Source: Oscillatoria princeps RMCB-10 (GTDB lineage: Bacteria > Cyanobacteriota > Cyanobacteriia > Cyanobacteriales > Oscillatoriaceae). Taken from it: DNA of 64,000 bases. A program made the translations under genes and the position numbers. The stretch spans positions 186,001-250,000 of the forward strand of contig JAHHHT010000002.1 in assembly GCA_019359235.1 (NCBI GenBank), given 5' to 3'. The notes beneath the pieces were generated by a model. It was not told the DNA's origin. It did not search any database and was given only the letters and a program-made list of their open reading frames with translations. Positions 37,837 to 45,763 of this stretch are shown here, in pieces. How positions within the stretch are numbered: the first letter of the stretch is position 1; each line of letters begins with the position of its first letter.

Positions 37837-39333
37837 ATGCAACTACTTTTGGTGGAAGACAACCGCGCCGATGCGGTAATGTTGCAGGAGCTTCTGACAG
37901 AAGACTCTGCGGTGTCGGTGCGGCTGACGGTGGCTAGGCGGCTTACTGAAGCAATCGAGAGGCTGGAGGCAGAGAACTTTGACATCATCTTGCTGGATCT
38001 GTCGCTGCCAGACACGCAAGGGCTGGACACCCTCCTGCAGGTGCAAGAGCGGGCTCCCAGTCTGCCGATTGTGGTGATGACCGGCACAGACAGCGAAGAA
38101 CTCGCCGTGGAAGCCGTCCGCCAAGGGGCGCAAGACTACCTGGTCAAGGGTCAGGTGGACGGGCAGCAACTGATGCGGGCCATGCGCTACGCCATTGAGC
38201 GCAAGCACACCCTGGAAGCCTTGCGCGACAGTGAGGAGCGGTTTCGCCTGCTGGTTGCCGGCGGCAAAGATTATGCCATTTTCACCCTTTCTTCCAAGGG
38301 GCGCGTGATCAGCTGGAACCCCGGAGCTGAACGCATCCTGGAGTATCGAGCCGAAGAAATCCTCGGCGAGCATTTCTCGCGCTTCTACGTTGCGGAAGAC
38401 ATTGAAGCGGGCTTGCCGCAGCAGCAGTTGCAAAGAGCAGGGGTGGAGGAGCGGTTCGAGGGGGAGGGCTGGCGCAGGCGGAAAGACGGCTCGCGCTACT
38501 GGGCGGCGGTGACCGTCACCGCCTTGCGAGATGAGGGGGGACAGCTGCGGGGGTTCGCCAAAGTGATCCGCGACTTGAGCGAGCCCCAGCGAGCGGAGGC
38601 AGAAATCCGAAAGCTGCACGAAGATTTGAAGCTTCGGGCTGCGGATCTGGAAGTGGCGAACAAAGAACTGGAAGCTTTCAACTATTCAGTTTCCCACGAC
38701 TTGGGCAACCCGCTGTCAATTATTGACGGCATGAGCTGGGCGCTGCTGCAACAGTGCGCAGACCTGCTCGACGAGCAAGGCAAACACTACCTCGACCGGA
38801 TTCGCGCCGCCTGCAAGCGCATGCAGCAACTGATTGAAGATTTGCTGCACCTGTCGCACGTCAGCCGCAGCGAAATGCAAATTGCCAGGGTTGATTTAAG
38901 CGCCCTAGCGCAAAAAATTGCTCAGCAGCTGCAGCAGGCGCAGCCAGAACGTCAGGTGGAGATCGACATCGCTGCCGGTGTGGCGGCGATGGGGGATGAG
39001 TGCCTGCTGCAAATCGCACTGGAAAATCTGCTGGGCAATGCCTGGAAGTACACCGGAAAAAAGCCGGTCGCCCGCATCAGTTTCGGGGTGACTCAGCAGG
39101 AGGGAGAAACGCTGTATTTCGTGCGCGACGACGGTGCCGGCTTTGATATGGAGAGCGCCGGTCAGCTGTTCGTTCCCTTCGGGCGGCTGCACGACAAAAA
39201 AGAATTTGAAGGCACCGGCATTGGTTTGGCGACTGTAGATCGCATCATTCACCGGCACGGGGGGCGGATTTGGGCGGAGGCTGAGGTGGGCAAAGGTGCG
39301 ACGTTCTACTTCACTCTCGCCGGAGACAAGTAG
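37837..39333 (+). CDS. Receiver-PAS-histidine kinase hybrid
   Basis: 498 residues. Receiver domain (1-125: V-E-D-N-R-A-D, Asp in I-I-L-L-D-L-S-L-P, Lys in Y-L-V-K-G-Q), PAS domain (about 135-255: G-G-K-D-Y-A-I-F, R-K-D-G-S-R-Y-W), HisKA with the phytochrome-type box Y-S-V-S-H-D-L-G-N-P-L (about 285) and HATPase_c with R-D-D-G-A-G-F-D and G-T-G-I-G-L-A. The G-N-P-L ending of the H-box in place of the usual R-A-P-L/E-P-L is a small oddity. With a receiver at the front it can be fed by another kinase, so it could act downstream of the two preceding genes. All three are on the same strand. Confidence 0.93.
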   Translation: MQLLLVEDNRADAVMLQELLTEDSAVSVRLTVARRLTEAIERLEAENFDIILLDLSLPDTQGLDTLLQVQERAPSLPIVVMTGTDSEELAVEAVRQGAQDYLVKGQVDGQQLMRAMRYAIERKHTLEALRDSEERFRLLVAGGKDYAIFTLSSKGRVISWNPGAERILEYRAEEILGEHFSRFYVAEDIEAGLPQQQLQRAGVEERFEGEGWRRRKDGSRYWAAVTVTALRDEGGQLRGFAKVIRDLSEPQRAEAEIRKLHEDLKLRAADLEVANKELEAFNYSVSHDLGNPLSIIDGMSWALLQQCADLLDEQGKHYLDRIRAACKRMQQLIEDLLHLSHVSRSEMQIARVDLSALAQKIAQQLQQAQPERQVEIDIAAGVAAMGDECLLQIALENLLGNAWKYTGKKPVARISFGVTQQEGETLYFVRDDGAGFDMESAGQLFVPFGRLHDKKEFEGTGIGLATVDRIIHRHGGRIWAEAEVGKGATFYFTLAGDK

Positions 39334-39503
39334 CCTCTATTTTCTATCTTCTTGTTTGGCTTATTTGCCGAATTGTAATAGTTGGAAATATTCAGTTAGG
39401 GCGTGGGCTGCGGGCGCGGTAAAAGAGCTTTAACAAAAGAAGCAGTTAGATAATAAAAAGTTGCGAGAGATAAGCTGTTCCGATTTTAATCAGCATGTGG
39501 TCG

Positions 39504-39614
39504 AAAGGAGGCAGTCGCGATGAACTTAGCACACCGCCATCCGTGAAAATTGTCACGCCCGGCGGGGCGATCTCGGGGGGAAAGCCCCGACAGCACTATT
39601 TTTAAGTCAGAGCC
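39504..39614. repeat. 111-bp dispersed element (GGAGGCAGTCGC family), copy 3
   Basis: Same order of blocks as copy 1 at 7527-7638: AAAGGAGGCAGTCGC, AACTTAGCACACCGCCA, TGAAAATTGTCA, GGCGGGGCGA, and the end TTTTTAAGTCAGAGCC. The gap 39334-39946 also holds a GGACAGGCGTCCCGCCTGTCC palindrome (39663-39683) and an AGAAACCAGGTTTCTTAAAG palindrome (39823-39855). No gene is seen in it. Confidence 0.7.
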
Positions 39615-39946
39615 AAAGGAACGAGGGTTCCTTTGGGAAGCGGCGTCTGTAAAAAAAGACGTAGGACAGGCGTCCCGCCTGTCCTATGTTCAAGTCAGAG
39701 CCGAACGAGCCGCGTTCCGGAGCTGTAGGGGCGGGCCCTTCCGCCCAGGAACGAGGGGAATGTCCTGAGCAATGTGGCGAGTGGTACAGAGAAGTAGGCA
39801 GACAAAACTAAACGGAAAACAAAGAAACCAGGTTTCTTAAAGAAACTTGGTTTCTAGCCGGATCGCCGGGGCGAAGCGCGGAACTCGGGCGCGAAATTAA
39901 TGAGGCGAAATTAACCCGATTTGATATGAATCGCCAGCGGGGGAAG

Positions 39947-41119
39947 TCAGCCGGAGGTGAGAGGAGCCGGCACAGCCAAGCAATCTTTCAGAGTGTAGAC
40001 CACCTGAGCCTGCAGCTCCGGAGAAAGCTCGGGGAACATCGGCAAGGAGAGCACCTCAGTAGCGACTTGCTCAGCAACAGGCAGGTCGCCGGCTTGATAG
40101 CCCAAATCGGCGTAGACGGGTTGCAAGTGCAAAGGCAGGGGATAGTAGACCATCGAGCCGGTGCCGCGCTCCTGCAGCCGGCTGCGCACCTGATCGCGAT
40201 AGGAGCCCGGTGTTGAGTGAAAGGCTGGATCGAGCCGGTTGCCCTGCAGGCGGATGGTGTACTGATTCCAGACGCTTCTACCTCCGGGGAGTTCTTGGGG
40301 GAGAATCATACCCGGAAGGGGGGCGAGCAGGTGGCGGTAACGCGCCGCAACTTGCCGGCGCAAGTCATTCCAGGTATCGAGATAGCGCAGTTTAACTAGG
40401 AGAATCGCGGCTTGCACGGCGTCCAAGCGACTGTTGATGCCGGTAGCTTCGTGATAGTAGCGTCTGTTGGAGCCATGTTCCTTGAGGGTGCGAATGGCCT
40501 CTGCCAGTGCCGGATCGTTCGTGGTCACAGCGCCGCCATCCCCGCAGGCACCCAGATTCTTGGTGGGAAAGAAACTGAAGCAGCCGGCATGGCCAATGCT
40601 GCCGGTCTTTCGCCCCGCCCACTCAGCGCCGGTCGCCTGCGCGCAGTCCTCAATCACAGCCAAACCGCGAGACTCGGCAATGGCCATCAAGCGGGTCATA
40701 TCCACCGGCTGGCCAAAAAGGTGCACCGGCACAACCGCCCGAGTTTTGCTGGTAATAGCAGCCGGCAGCTGGTTGAGGTCGAGATTGTACGTTTGCGGGT
40801 CAATATCAACAAAAACCGGCGTTGCGCCCACAAGAGTGATAACCTCAGCAGTGGCAATAAAAGTGAAAGGCGTGGTAATCACCTGATCTCCGGGGCCAAT
40901 TTTCAGAGCCCGCAGGGCCAGATAGAGGGCGTCTGTGCCAGAGTTGCACGCCACACATTCCTCAACACCGACATAGGCGGCAAACTGCCGCTCAAAGTCC
41001 TGCACCGGAGGACCGCCGATGTAACGCCCAGAGGCGAGTACCTCCAAGACCGCCTTGCTCACTTCTTCACTGATGGTTTGGTACTGTTGCGCCAAGTCAA
41101 GAGGGGGTATGCTATTCAC
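39947..41119 (-). CDS. DegT/DnrJ/EryC1/StrS-family sugar aminotransferase
   Basis: 390 residues. PLP-dependent aminotransferase of nucleotide-sugar pathways: A-C-N-S-G-T-D-A-L-Y-L-A-L, F-I-A-T-A-E-V-I, V-I-E-D-C-A-Q-A-T-G-A, Schiff-base Lys in F-F-P-T-K-N-L-G (about 188), then H-G-S-N-R-R-Y-Y-H and G-I-N-S-R-L-D-A-V-Q-A. It makes an amino sugar, probably for cell-surface polysaccharide, O-antigen or a glycosylated product. No other sugar-nucleotide genes are adjacent. The C-terminus is normal and the start ATG is preceded by a weak purine run. Confidence 0.93.
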   Translation of the reverse strand: MNSIPPLDLAQQYQTISEEVSKAVLEVLASGRYIGGPPVQDFERQFAAYVGVEECVACNSGTDALYLALRALKIGPGDQVITTPFTFIATAEVITLVGATPVFVDIDPQTYNLDLNQLPAAITSKTRAVVPVHLFGQPVDMTRLMAIAESRGLAVIEDCAQATGAEWAGRKTGSIGHAGCFSFFPTKNLGACGDGGAVTTNDPALAEAIRTLKEHGSNRRYYHEATGINSRLDAVQAAILLVKLRYLDTWNDLRRQVAARYRHLLAPLPGMILPQELPGGRSVWNQYTIRLQGNRLDPAFHSTPGSYRDQVRSRLQERGTGSMVYYPLPLHLQPVYADLGYQAGDLPVAEQVATEVLSLPMFPELSPELQAQVVYTLKDCLAVPAPLTSG

Positions 41120-41322
41120 GCGCTTACACCACGAACGGTTAATTTCTTGTGATTATCTCAGACGGAGCCAGAAGAGAGCAGACAGGACGGCGGCATTCAA
41201 GGGCGGCGCTGGGAGAGAGGGTTGAACTCTCCCGTTCCTTCGGCGCTGTTCCTTCTTCGCTGAAGCTTGCTGCCGTAATGCCACAATTAACGGAGATTTA
41301 GCCTTTAGTACCCGACCCCGCT

Positions 41323-42063
41323 ATGCCCATTGTTACCCTGACCCTGGTTAGTTTCGTTGCCTGGTTCATCAGCACCTTAGCGGGCGGAGGCTCTCCTCTG
41401 GTATTGGTTCCGCTGGTTAATTTCCTGCTGGGCCCGGCAGCGGTAGCGCCGGCGATCACCACCGGCATGCTGCTGGGGAATTCCCAGCGCATTTTTATGT
41501 TTTGGCGGCACATCAACTGGCCAGTGACGCTGTGGTTCTTGCCCGGAGCGCTCACCGGCGCTGTGCTGGGGGCTTATGCCTTCACCAAAATCCACCTGGA
41601 ATGGCTGGAGTTGCTGATTGCGGTGTTTCTTTTGGTGGCAGTTTTCAGTTTTGGGTTTGGCAAAAAAGAGCGCACCTTTACCGCCCAGGCGTGGCAGTTC
41701 TTGCCCGCCGGTTTCCTGTTTGCCTTTGTTTCGGGACTGATCGGCAGTAGCGGGCCGGCGATGAACCCGCTTTACCTGAATTATGGCTTGCTCAAAGAAG
41801 AGATGATTGCCACAAAAGCCACCAATGTCGTAGTGGTTCACACTGTTAAAATGGGAACCTACGCTGCCTTGGGTGCCTTAACGGCGCAATCCCTAGGTTA
41901 CGGTTTGGCTATCGGGCTGGCGGCGGCACCGGCTAACTGGGGGGCGCAGCACCTGCTCGGCAAGATCAGCGACGTGCAGTTTCGCCAGCTTGTCCTTGGT
42001 ATGATGGCGATTGCCGCCGTCTTTATGCTGTGGGGACAGCGAGATTTGCTGATGTTTTGGTAG
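41323..42063 (+). CDS. TauE/SafE-family membrane transporter
   Basis: 246 residues, about seven to eight membrane helices with the two-fold repeat of the family: F-I-S-T-L-A-G-G-G-S-P-L near the start and F-A-F-V-S-G-L-I-G-S-S-G-P-A-M-N-P near residue 140. Members export sulfite, sulfoacetate or other small organosulfur anions; the substrate is not readable here. Immediately after its stop three AGAAACCCGGTTTCT half-units follow (42063-42142). Monocistronic. Confidence 0.88.
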   Translation: MPIVTLTLVSFVAWFISTLAGGGSPLVLVPLVNFLLGPAAVAPAITTGMLLGNSQRIFMFWRHINWPVTLWFLPGALTGAVLGAYAFTKIHLEWLELLIAVFLLVAVFSFGFGKKERTFTAQAWQFLPAGFLFAFVSGLIGSSGPAMNPLYLNYGLLKEEMIATKATNVVVVHTVKMGTYAALGALTAQSLGYGLAIGLAAAPANWGAQHLLGKISDVQFRQLVLGMMAIAAVFMLWGQRDLLMFW

Positions 42064-42750
42064 AAACCCGGTTTCTCTGCCCCCGAGGTTAAGAAACCCC
42101 GGGTTTCTCTGCCCGCTGCCCAAAGAAACCCGGTTTCTCTGCCTGCGAGGTTAAGAATCCTGCCCCCCCTCCCCCACTCCCACTCTTCCCTGGAGCGGAG
42201 TTGCTCCCAAGTCTGTGAGAGATTCTTGTGACGCACTCCCATCGAGACTGTCACATCTTCTGGCAGCCTTCCATCACTGACGGCAAGCCGAAACAGCGCC
42301 TATCATTAAAGTACGGAGATGCCTGCGCTGCGCAAAGGAAGAGCGCCAAACTCCAGAAGCGAAGTCGGATTGACTTCGGGCGGTACGCCTGGGGAATAAA
42401 GGCTCTGGCATCGCACGCACTCAAGCCAGGGAGCAAGCCGGACTTGGCTCGCTAGCAGCTGCGCCAGCTCCTCCCACAGCAGACCAAATTGAGCAATCCC
42501 ACCAAAGGAGGAGCGCTATTTGAACGAGACAGGTTAGAAACTGAGGTGATGTATGCCCCAGGGCGGCTTTTATCCGCCGGCTGCCGGCGTAAAATGGACA
42601 GGGCCAAACTGCAAGCGCATTTCTCCAGACTGCCGTCAACTTTACTCGTACCGCACCAATAAGGGCGAGCCGCAAGTTGGCGACAAAACTTGATAAGCCG
42701 CCCGCACCAGACAGTCCTGAGACATTCAACAGTCAGGGGAGGATCTACCG
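42063..42750. other. Intergenic region with AGAAACC half-repeats, no gene seen
   Basis: Three spaced AGAAACCCGGTTTCTCTGCC units occupy 42063-42142, with GAGGTTAAGAA between. The following 600 bases hold short open frames on both strands, but none with a recognisable motif or ribosome-binding site. The segment before 42751 ends in GGGGAGGATCTACCG, a ribosome-binding site for the next gene. Confidence 0.55.
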
Positions 42751-44172
42751 ATGTCCACAAATCAGGAAAAACCTGATATTCTGAAAGATACTTATTTTCA
42801 AGTAAAGGAGCAAAAAAAGCTGCTTCAACAGGCTCAGGAGCGACTCTACTGCCTTTGCATGGAGCGCGTAAAAACATACCCGTCAGAAAAAGTTCTGCTG
42901 GACTTTAAAAATCTCTTTATTCACCTGTTAGATGAGGAAAATCCTGAGACAATACCGGCTCTATACGAACTAATTCTATTCAACGATGAAGTCGAGTTTA
43001 GAAATACGCTTAAGCGGTGCTGCTATATTCTGATTAACAACTGGACGACGCGCCGGAACCCGGAGGCCATCCAAAAATTAATAGAGCTATTTGGCGACCC
43101 AGCCCTTGAGGAAGAAACCTTATCGATGAGTTTAAACCGGCTCAGGGACTGGCTGAAGAACTTCCGAAACAGCAAGGATTACGAGGAACTCAAGCTATTT
43201 CTTGCCAGATACGAAGAGCGTGAGCAACGTCACTGGAGTGAGCGCTACGCTTCTTATCTGCTGGTGCCTCAATACGTGAATATGAGCAATTCGCCGGAAC
43301 AGAGAGAAGCGGCCAGAATCCAAGCCCAGCAACTGAGAGAGCGGTTTAAATTTGACCTGGCCATGTACACAGCTCGCCTTCACTCAGCATACGAACGTCA
43401 GGGCGAACCGGGCAAAAATCCGACCGTCTTTGGGGATAAAGTCCTGAAGCTGATCAAGATGATTATGGCAAAACGTGGCCAATTTAGCTATAAAAACATC
43501 GCCAACATCTTTCTCGAACAAACGAAAGGTCTTCTTTATAAAGACTTCAAGATAAGTCTGCAAAAATACTTAATTTATTCGGTACAAAATCTGGACTTTG
43601 TGGCGCTGATTAATAACCAGCTCTCAAAAATCCTAAAAAATCTCTATGAGAACAACGACGACAAGCCCTTGACAGACGCCCTGCTGTTAAGGACTTGCAA
43701 GCGGGCCATTGAATTTTTAACGACACAAAACCACAAAACTCCTTCCCCACTGTTTATTTTGCTGGTTTCTCAAGGACACGCCCTGACGCTGGTGATTATC
43801 CTGCTCAAGATTACCCTGCTCTGCAAGCCGGTGCGCACTCACCTGGAAACCTGTCTGGCTGAGCTGATCGCGTATTACGTCGATTACTCGGAAGAAGAAT
43901 GCAAGTGGGTGGTAAATTTTCTGGAAATCTTGAAGATAACTTTCGTAATCTATGATGAGAATATGCGCTACAACTTGCTAGCAGTCAAAAATGAGAGTGG
44001 AAAGGGTTCCCCCACAATCGATTTGGACAGCTATCGAATTTTCTCCCAACAAAGATTGAACCTAAAAGACCGTGGGGAAGCGGATTTAGACCGGCTGCCT
44101 CCGGCAAAGGACGCTGGGGAAACGGATTTGGACGAGTTGGCCAGCGAGTCAGACGATAGCGCAGGCAGTTAA
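42751..44172 (+). CDS. Large helical protein of unknown function
   Basis: 473 residues, with AGGGGAGG upstream of the ATG. Mostly amphipathic helix with high Lys/Glu/Leu, reminiscent of helical-repeat (HEAT- or ARM-like) folds: Q-A-Q-E-R-L-Y-C-L, D-P-A-L-E-E-E-T-L-S-M-S-L-N-R-L. Residues about 340-375 are hydrophobic (L-F-I-L-L-V-S-Q-G-H-A-L-T-L-V-I-I-L-L-K) but probably a buried helix. The C-terminal 50 residues are acidic and contain a duplicated motif (D-R-G-E-A-D-L-D-R-L and D-A-G-E-T-D-L-D-E-L). No signal peptide. I do not recognise the family. It is convergent with the YbhN-like gene. Confidence 0.85.
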   Translation: MSTNQEKPDILKDTYFQVKEQKKLLQQAQERLYCLCMERVKTYPSEKVLLDFKNLFIHLLDEENPETIPALYELILFNDEVEFRNTLKRCCYILINNWTTRRNPEAIQKLIELFGDPALEEETLSMSLNRLRDWLKNFRNSKDYEELKLFLARYEEREQRHWSERYASYLLVPQYVNMSNSPEQREAARIQAQQLRERFKFDLAMYTARLHSAYERQGEPGKNPTVFGDKVLKLIKMIMAKRGQFSYKNIANIFLEQTKGLLYKDFKISLQKYLIYSVQNLDFVALINNQLSKILKNLYENNDDKPLTDALLLRTCKRAIEFLTTQNHKTPSPLFILLVSQGHALTLVIILLKITLLCKPVRTHLETCLAELIAYYVDYSEEECKWVVNFLEILKITFVIYDENMRYNLLAVKNESGKGSPTIDLDSYRIFSQQRLNLKDRGEADLDRLPPAKDAGETDLDELASESDDSAGS

Positions 44173-44200
44173 ATCGCGCAGGGGGATTGCCCCTACAGTT

Positions 44201-45295
44201 TCATCCCCCAATTGTGCGACGCCGCAGATCGCAGCAAGCCAGAAGCGCACCGGCAGCCTCAGCCAGTACGCTGACCAGCCGGTAAAAGGCGGCGGCGATT
44301 AAAATCGCGCCGGCCCCAAAGTGGCCATCCAGCAACACCGTCACAGTCGCTTCAAACACCCCAATTCCTCCAGGTGCTCCCGGCACAACCAGACCCAGCA
44401 GCCACGCCCAACTAAAAGCGCCCAACACCACCGGCAGCTTGGCCAGACTCACCGGCGCGACAGCTTGCAACGCCAGCACAAACCCCGCACCTCGCAATCC
44501 CAAAAAGCCCAACTCTCCGATCGCCGGCCAAAACGGATAGCGCTCAATTCGGAAATATTTATCGCTGCCATAGTTGGTGAACTCCTCAACGGGAGGCTGT
44601 TCCCGCTTCACACTCATTCCGTTTTCCGATAGTTCCCTCCTTTTTAAACCGGGTTGGCGGGAACTCGCCGCCGCAATCGCCTTCCCCTTCAGGCTGACCA
44701 GAAATTGCATCACAGGATTCAAAATCCTGGGATGAATCCCCCCCACCACCGCCAAAAGCAGCAGTCCCAGAGTGCCGGTGGGAACCGCAGCGGCGGACGC
44801 CAGTCCATGAGATTGCCCATTTGCTGCTATCAAGTTGCCGGTTAAAGCAATCAGGAGAGCGTCAGCCGCCATCAGCACCGGCTCGAGCAGCACGCTCAGC
44901 GCCGCCACACCAGGGGAGACACCGGCAGCCGTCACCGCCAAAATTCGGCCATAAAAGTGCCAGACATTTCCCGGCAAATACTTGGCGATATTCGTTTTCA
45001 GGTAAACCCGCACAGCCAAAGACACCGGCACCGGCGGGCTGAACGAGCGGACAATCCCCGCCCAGACGCGAGCCGCCCAAATGTGGGCCAGCAGCGTCAG
45101 CAAAAAAGCCAGGGCCAGGGTTAGCCAGCCGGTGGCGTCCATACGGAGAGCCGCCACTTCCGCAGCGCAATCCTTAAGGGTTTTGCCGAGAAAAAACAGC
45201 GTCCCGCCGAGAATCGCCCACCGCAGGAAAGGCTTCAGGCGCGAGCCTGCTGGCTGGATCTGCTGTAAAAATTTCCGGAAATCAAGCCGCCACAT
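44201..45295 (-). CDS. YbhN/UPF0104 family membrane protein (LPG synthase TM-like)
   Basis: About 364 residues from the ATG at 45295 (MWRLDFRKFL); the frame is open to 45388 but the extra 31 residues are unlike the family. Seven to eight membrane helices, with the marker Y-L-P-G-N-V-W-H-F-Y-G-R (about 115) and near the end G-L-V-V-P-G-A-P-G-G-I-G-V-F-E. The family comprises the transmembrane half of lysylphosphatidylglycerol synthase and its relatives and is thought to move lipids. A hydrophilic loop of about 50 residues in the middle contains R-R-E-L-S-E-N-G. No synthase half lies nearby. Confidence 0.85.
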   Translation of the reverse strand: MWRLDFRKFLQQIQPAGSRLKPFLRWAILGGTLFFLGKTLKDCAAEVAALRMDATGWLTLALAFLLTLLAHIWAARVWAGIVRSFSPPVPVSLAVRVYLKTNIAKYLPGNVWHFYGRILAVTAAGVSPGVAALSVLLEPVLMAADALLIALTGNLIAANGQSHGLASAAAVPTGTLGLLLLAVVGGIHPRILNPVMQFLVSLKGKAIAAASSRQPGLKRRELSENGMSVKREQPPVEEFTNYGSDKYFRIERYPFWPAIGELGFLGLRGAGFVLALQAVAPVSLAKLPVVLGAFSWAWLLGLVVPGAPGGIGVFEATVTVLLDGHFGAGAILIAAAFYRLVSVLAEAAGALLACCDLRRRTIGG

Positions 45296-45522
45296 CTTGC
45301 TTACCGATACATTTTTGCTAACAACCTTTAACAGTTGCCAACAAATACATAAGCTGAGAGATTTTCTCAACCAAGGCGTATCAACCAATGCCCGCAGTCA
45401 AATCCCGCGAGCACAGCAGCCAAGTTCATGATATTGCCCACCTTCTTTTAAGAAGAAGTCACTTGAACTAGCTTGAAGGCCACTCATCCTTTAGAGTTTC
45501 AGGCTTTGTGGCAGTTTCCGGG

Positions 45523-45614
45523 ACAGCCACCCGCCTTTGGTTCTCAGGTCTAGGTGACTGTTTTGAGCTTTTCAGAGCAGCCACCCGCCTTTGGTTCTCA
45601 GGTTCGGGTGGCTG
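45523..45614. repeat. Two tandem hairpins with an identical loop
   Basis: AGCCACCCGCCTTTGGTTCT followed by CAGGT occurs at 45525 and again at 45579. In the second copy CAGCCACCC (45578-45586) pairs perfectly with GGGTGGCTG (45606-45614); in the first the right arm is AGGTGACTGT with two mismatches. The loop is conserved while one arm has drifted. It sits between the divergent YbhN-like gene and the repeat/hydrolase gene, 150 bases before the latter. There is no T-run, so it is not a simple terminator. The remaining gap to 45763 shows nothing else. Confidence 0.6.
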
Positions 45615-45763
45615 TCTTCAGTAAAGTATAGCATAGATTGGAAGATGGAACGCAAATCACCTGCTGTTGCCAGCCTTTTTATTGGCGCGGCTGCACCCCA
45701 AAAGACCGCCAAGCGCTATTGTTAGCTCTAAACCAGCCTAACAGTCAACCCCAACTTTAAAGT

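Noticed and set aside
37843-38619. 258-codon minus-strand frame
   Set aside because: Antisense to the receiver-PAS kinase gene; no motif or start signal.
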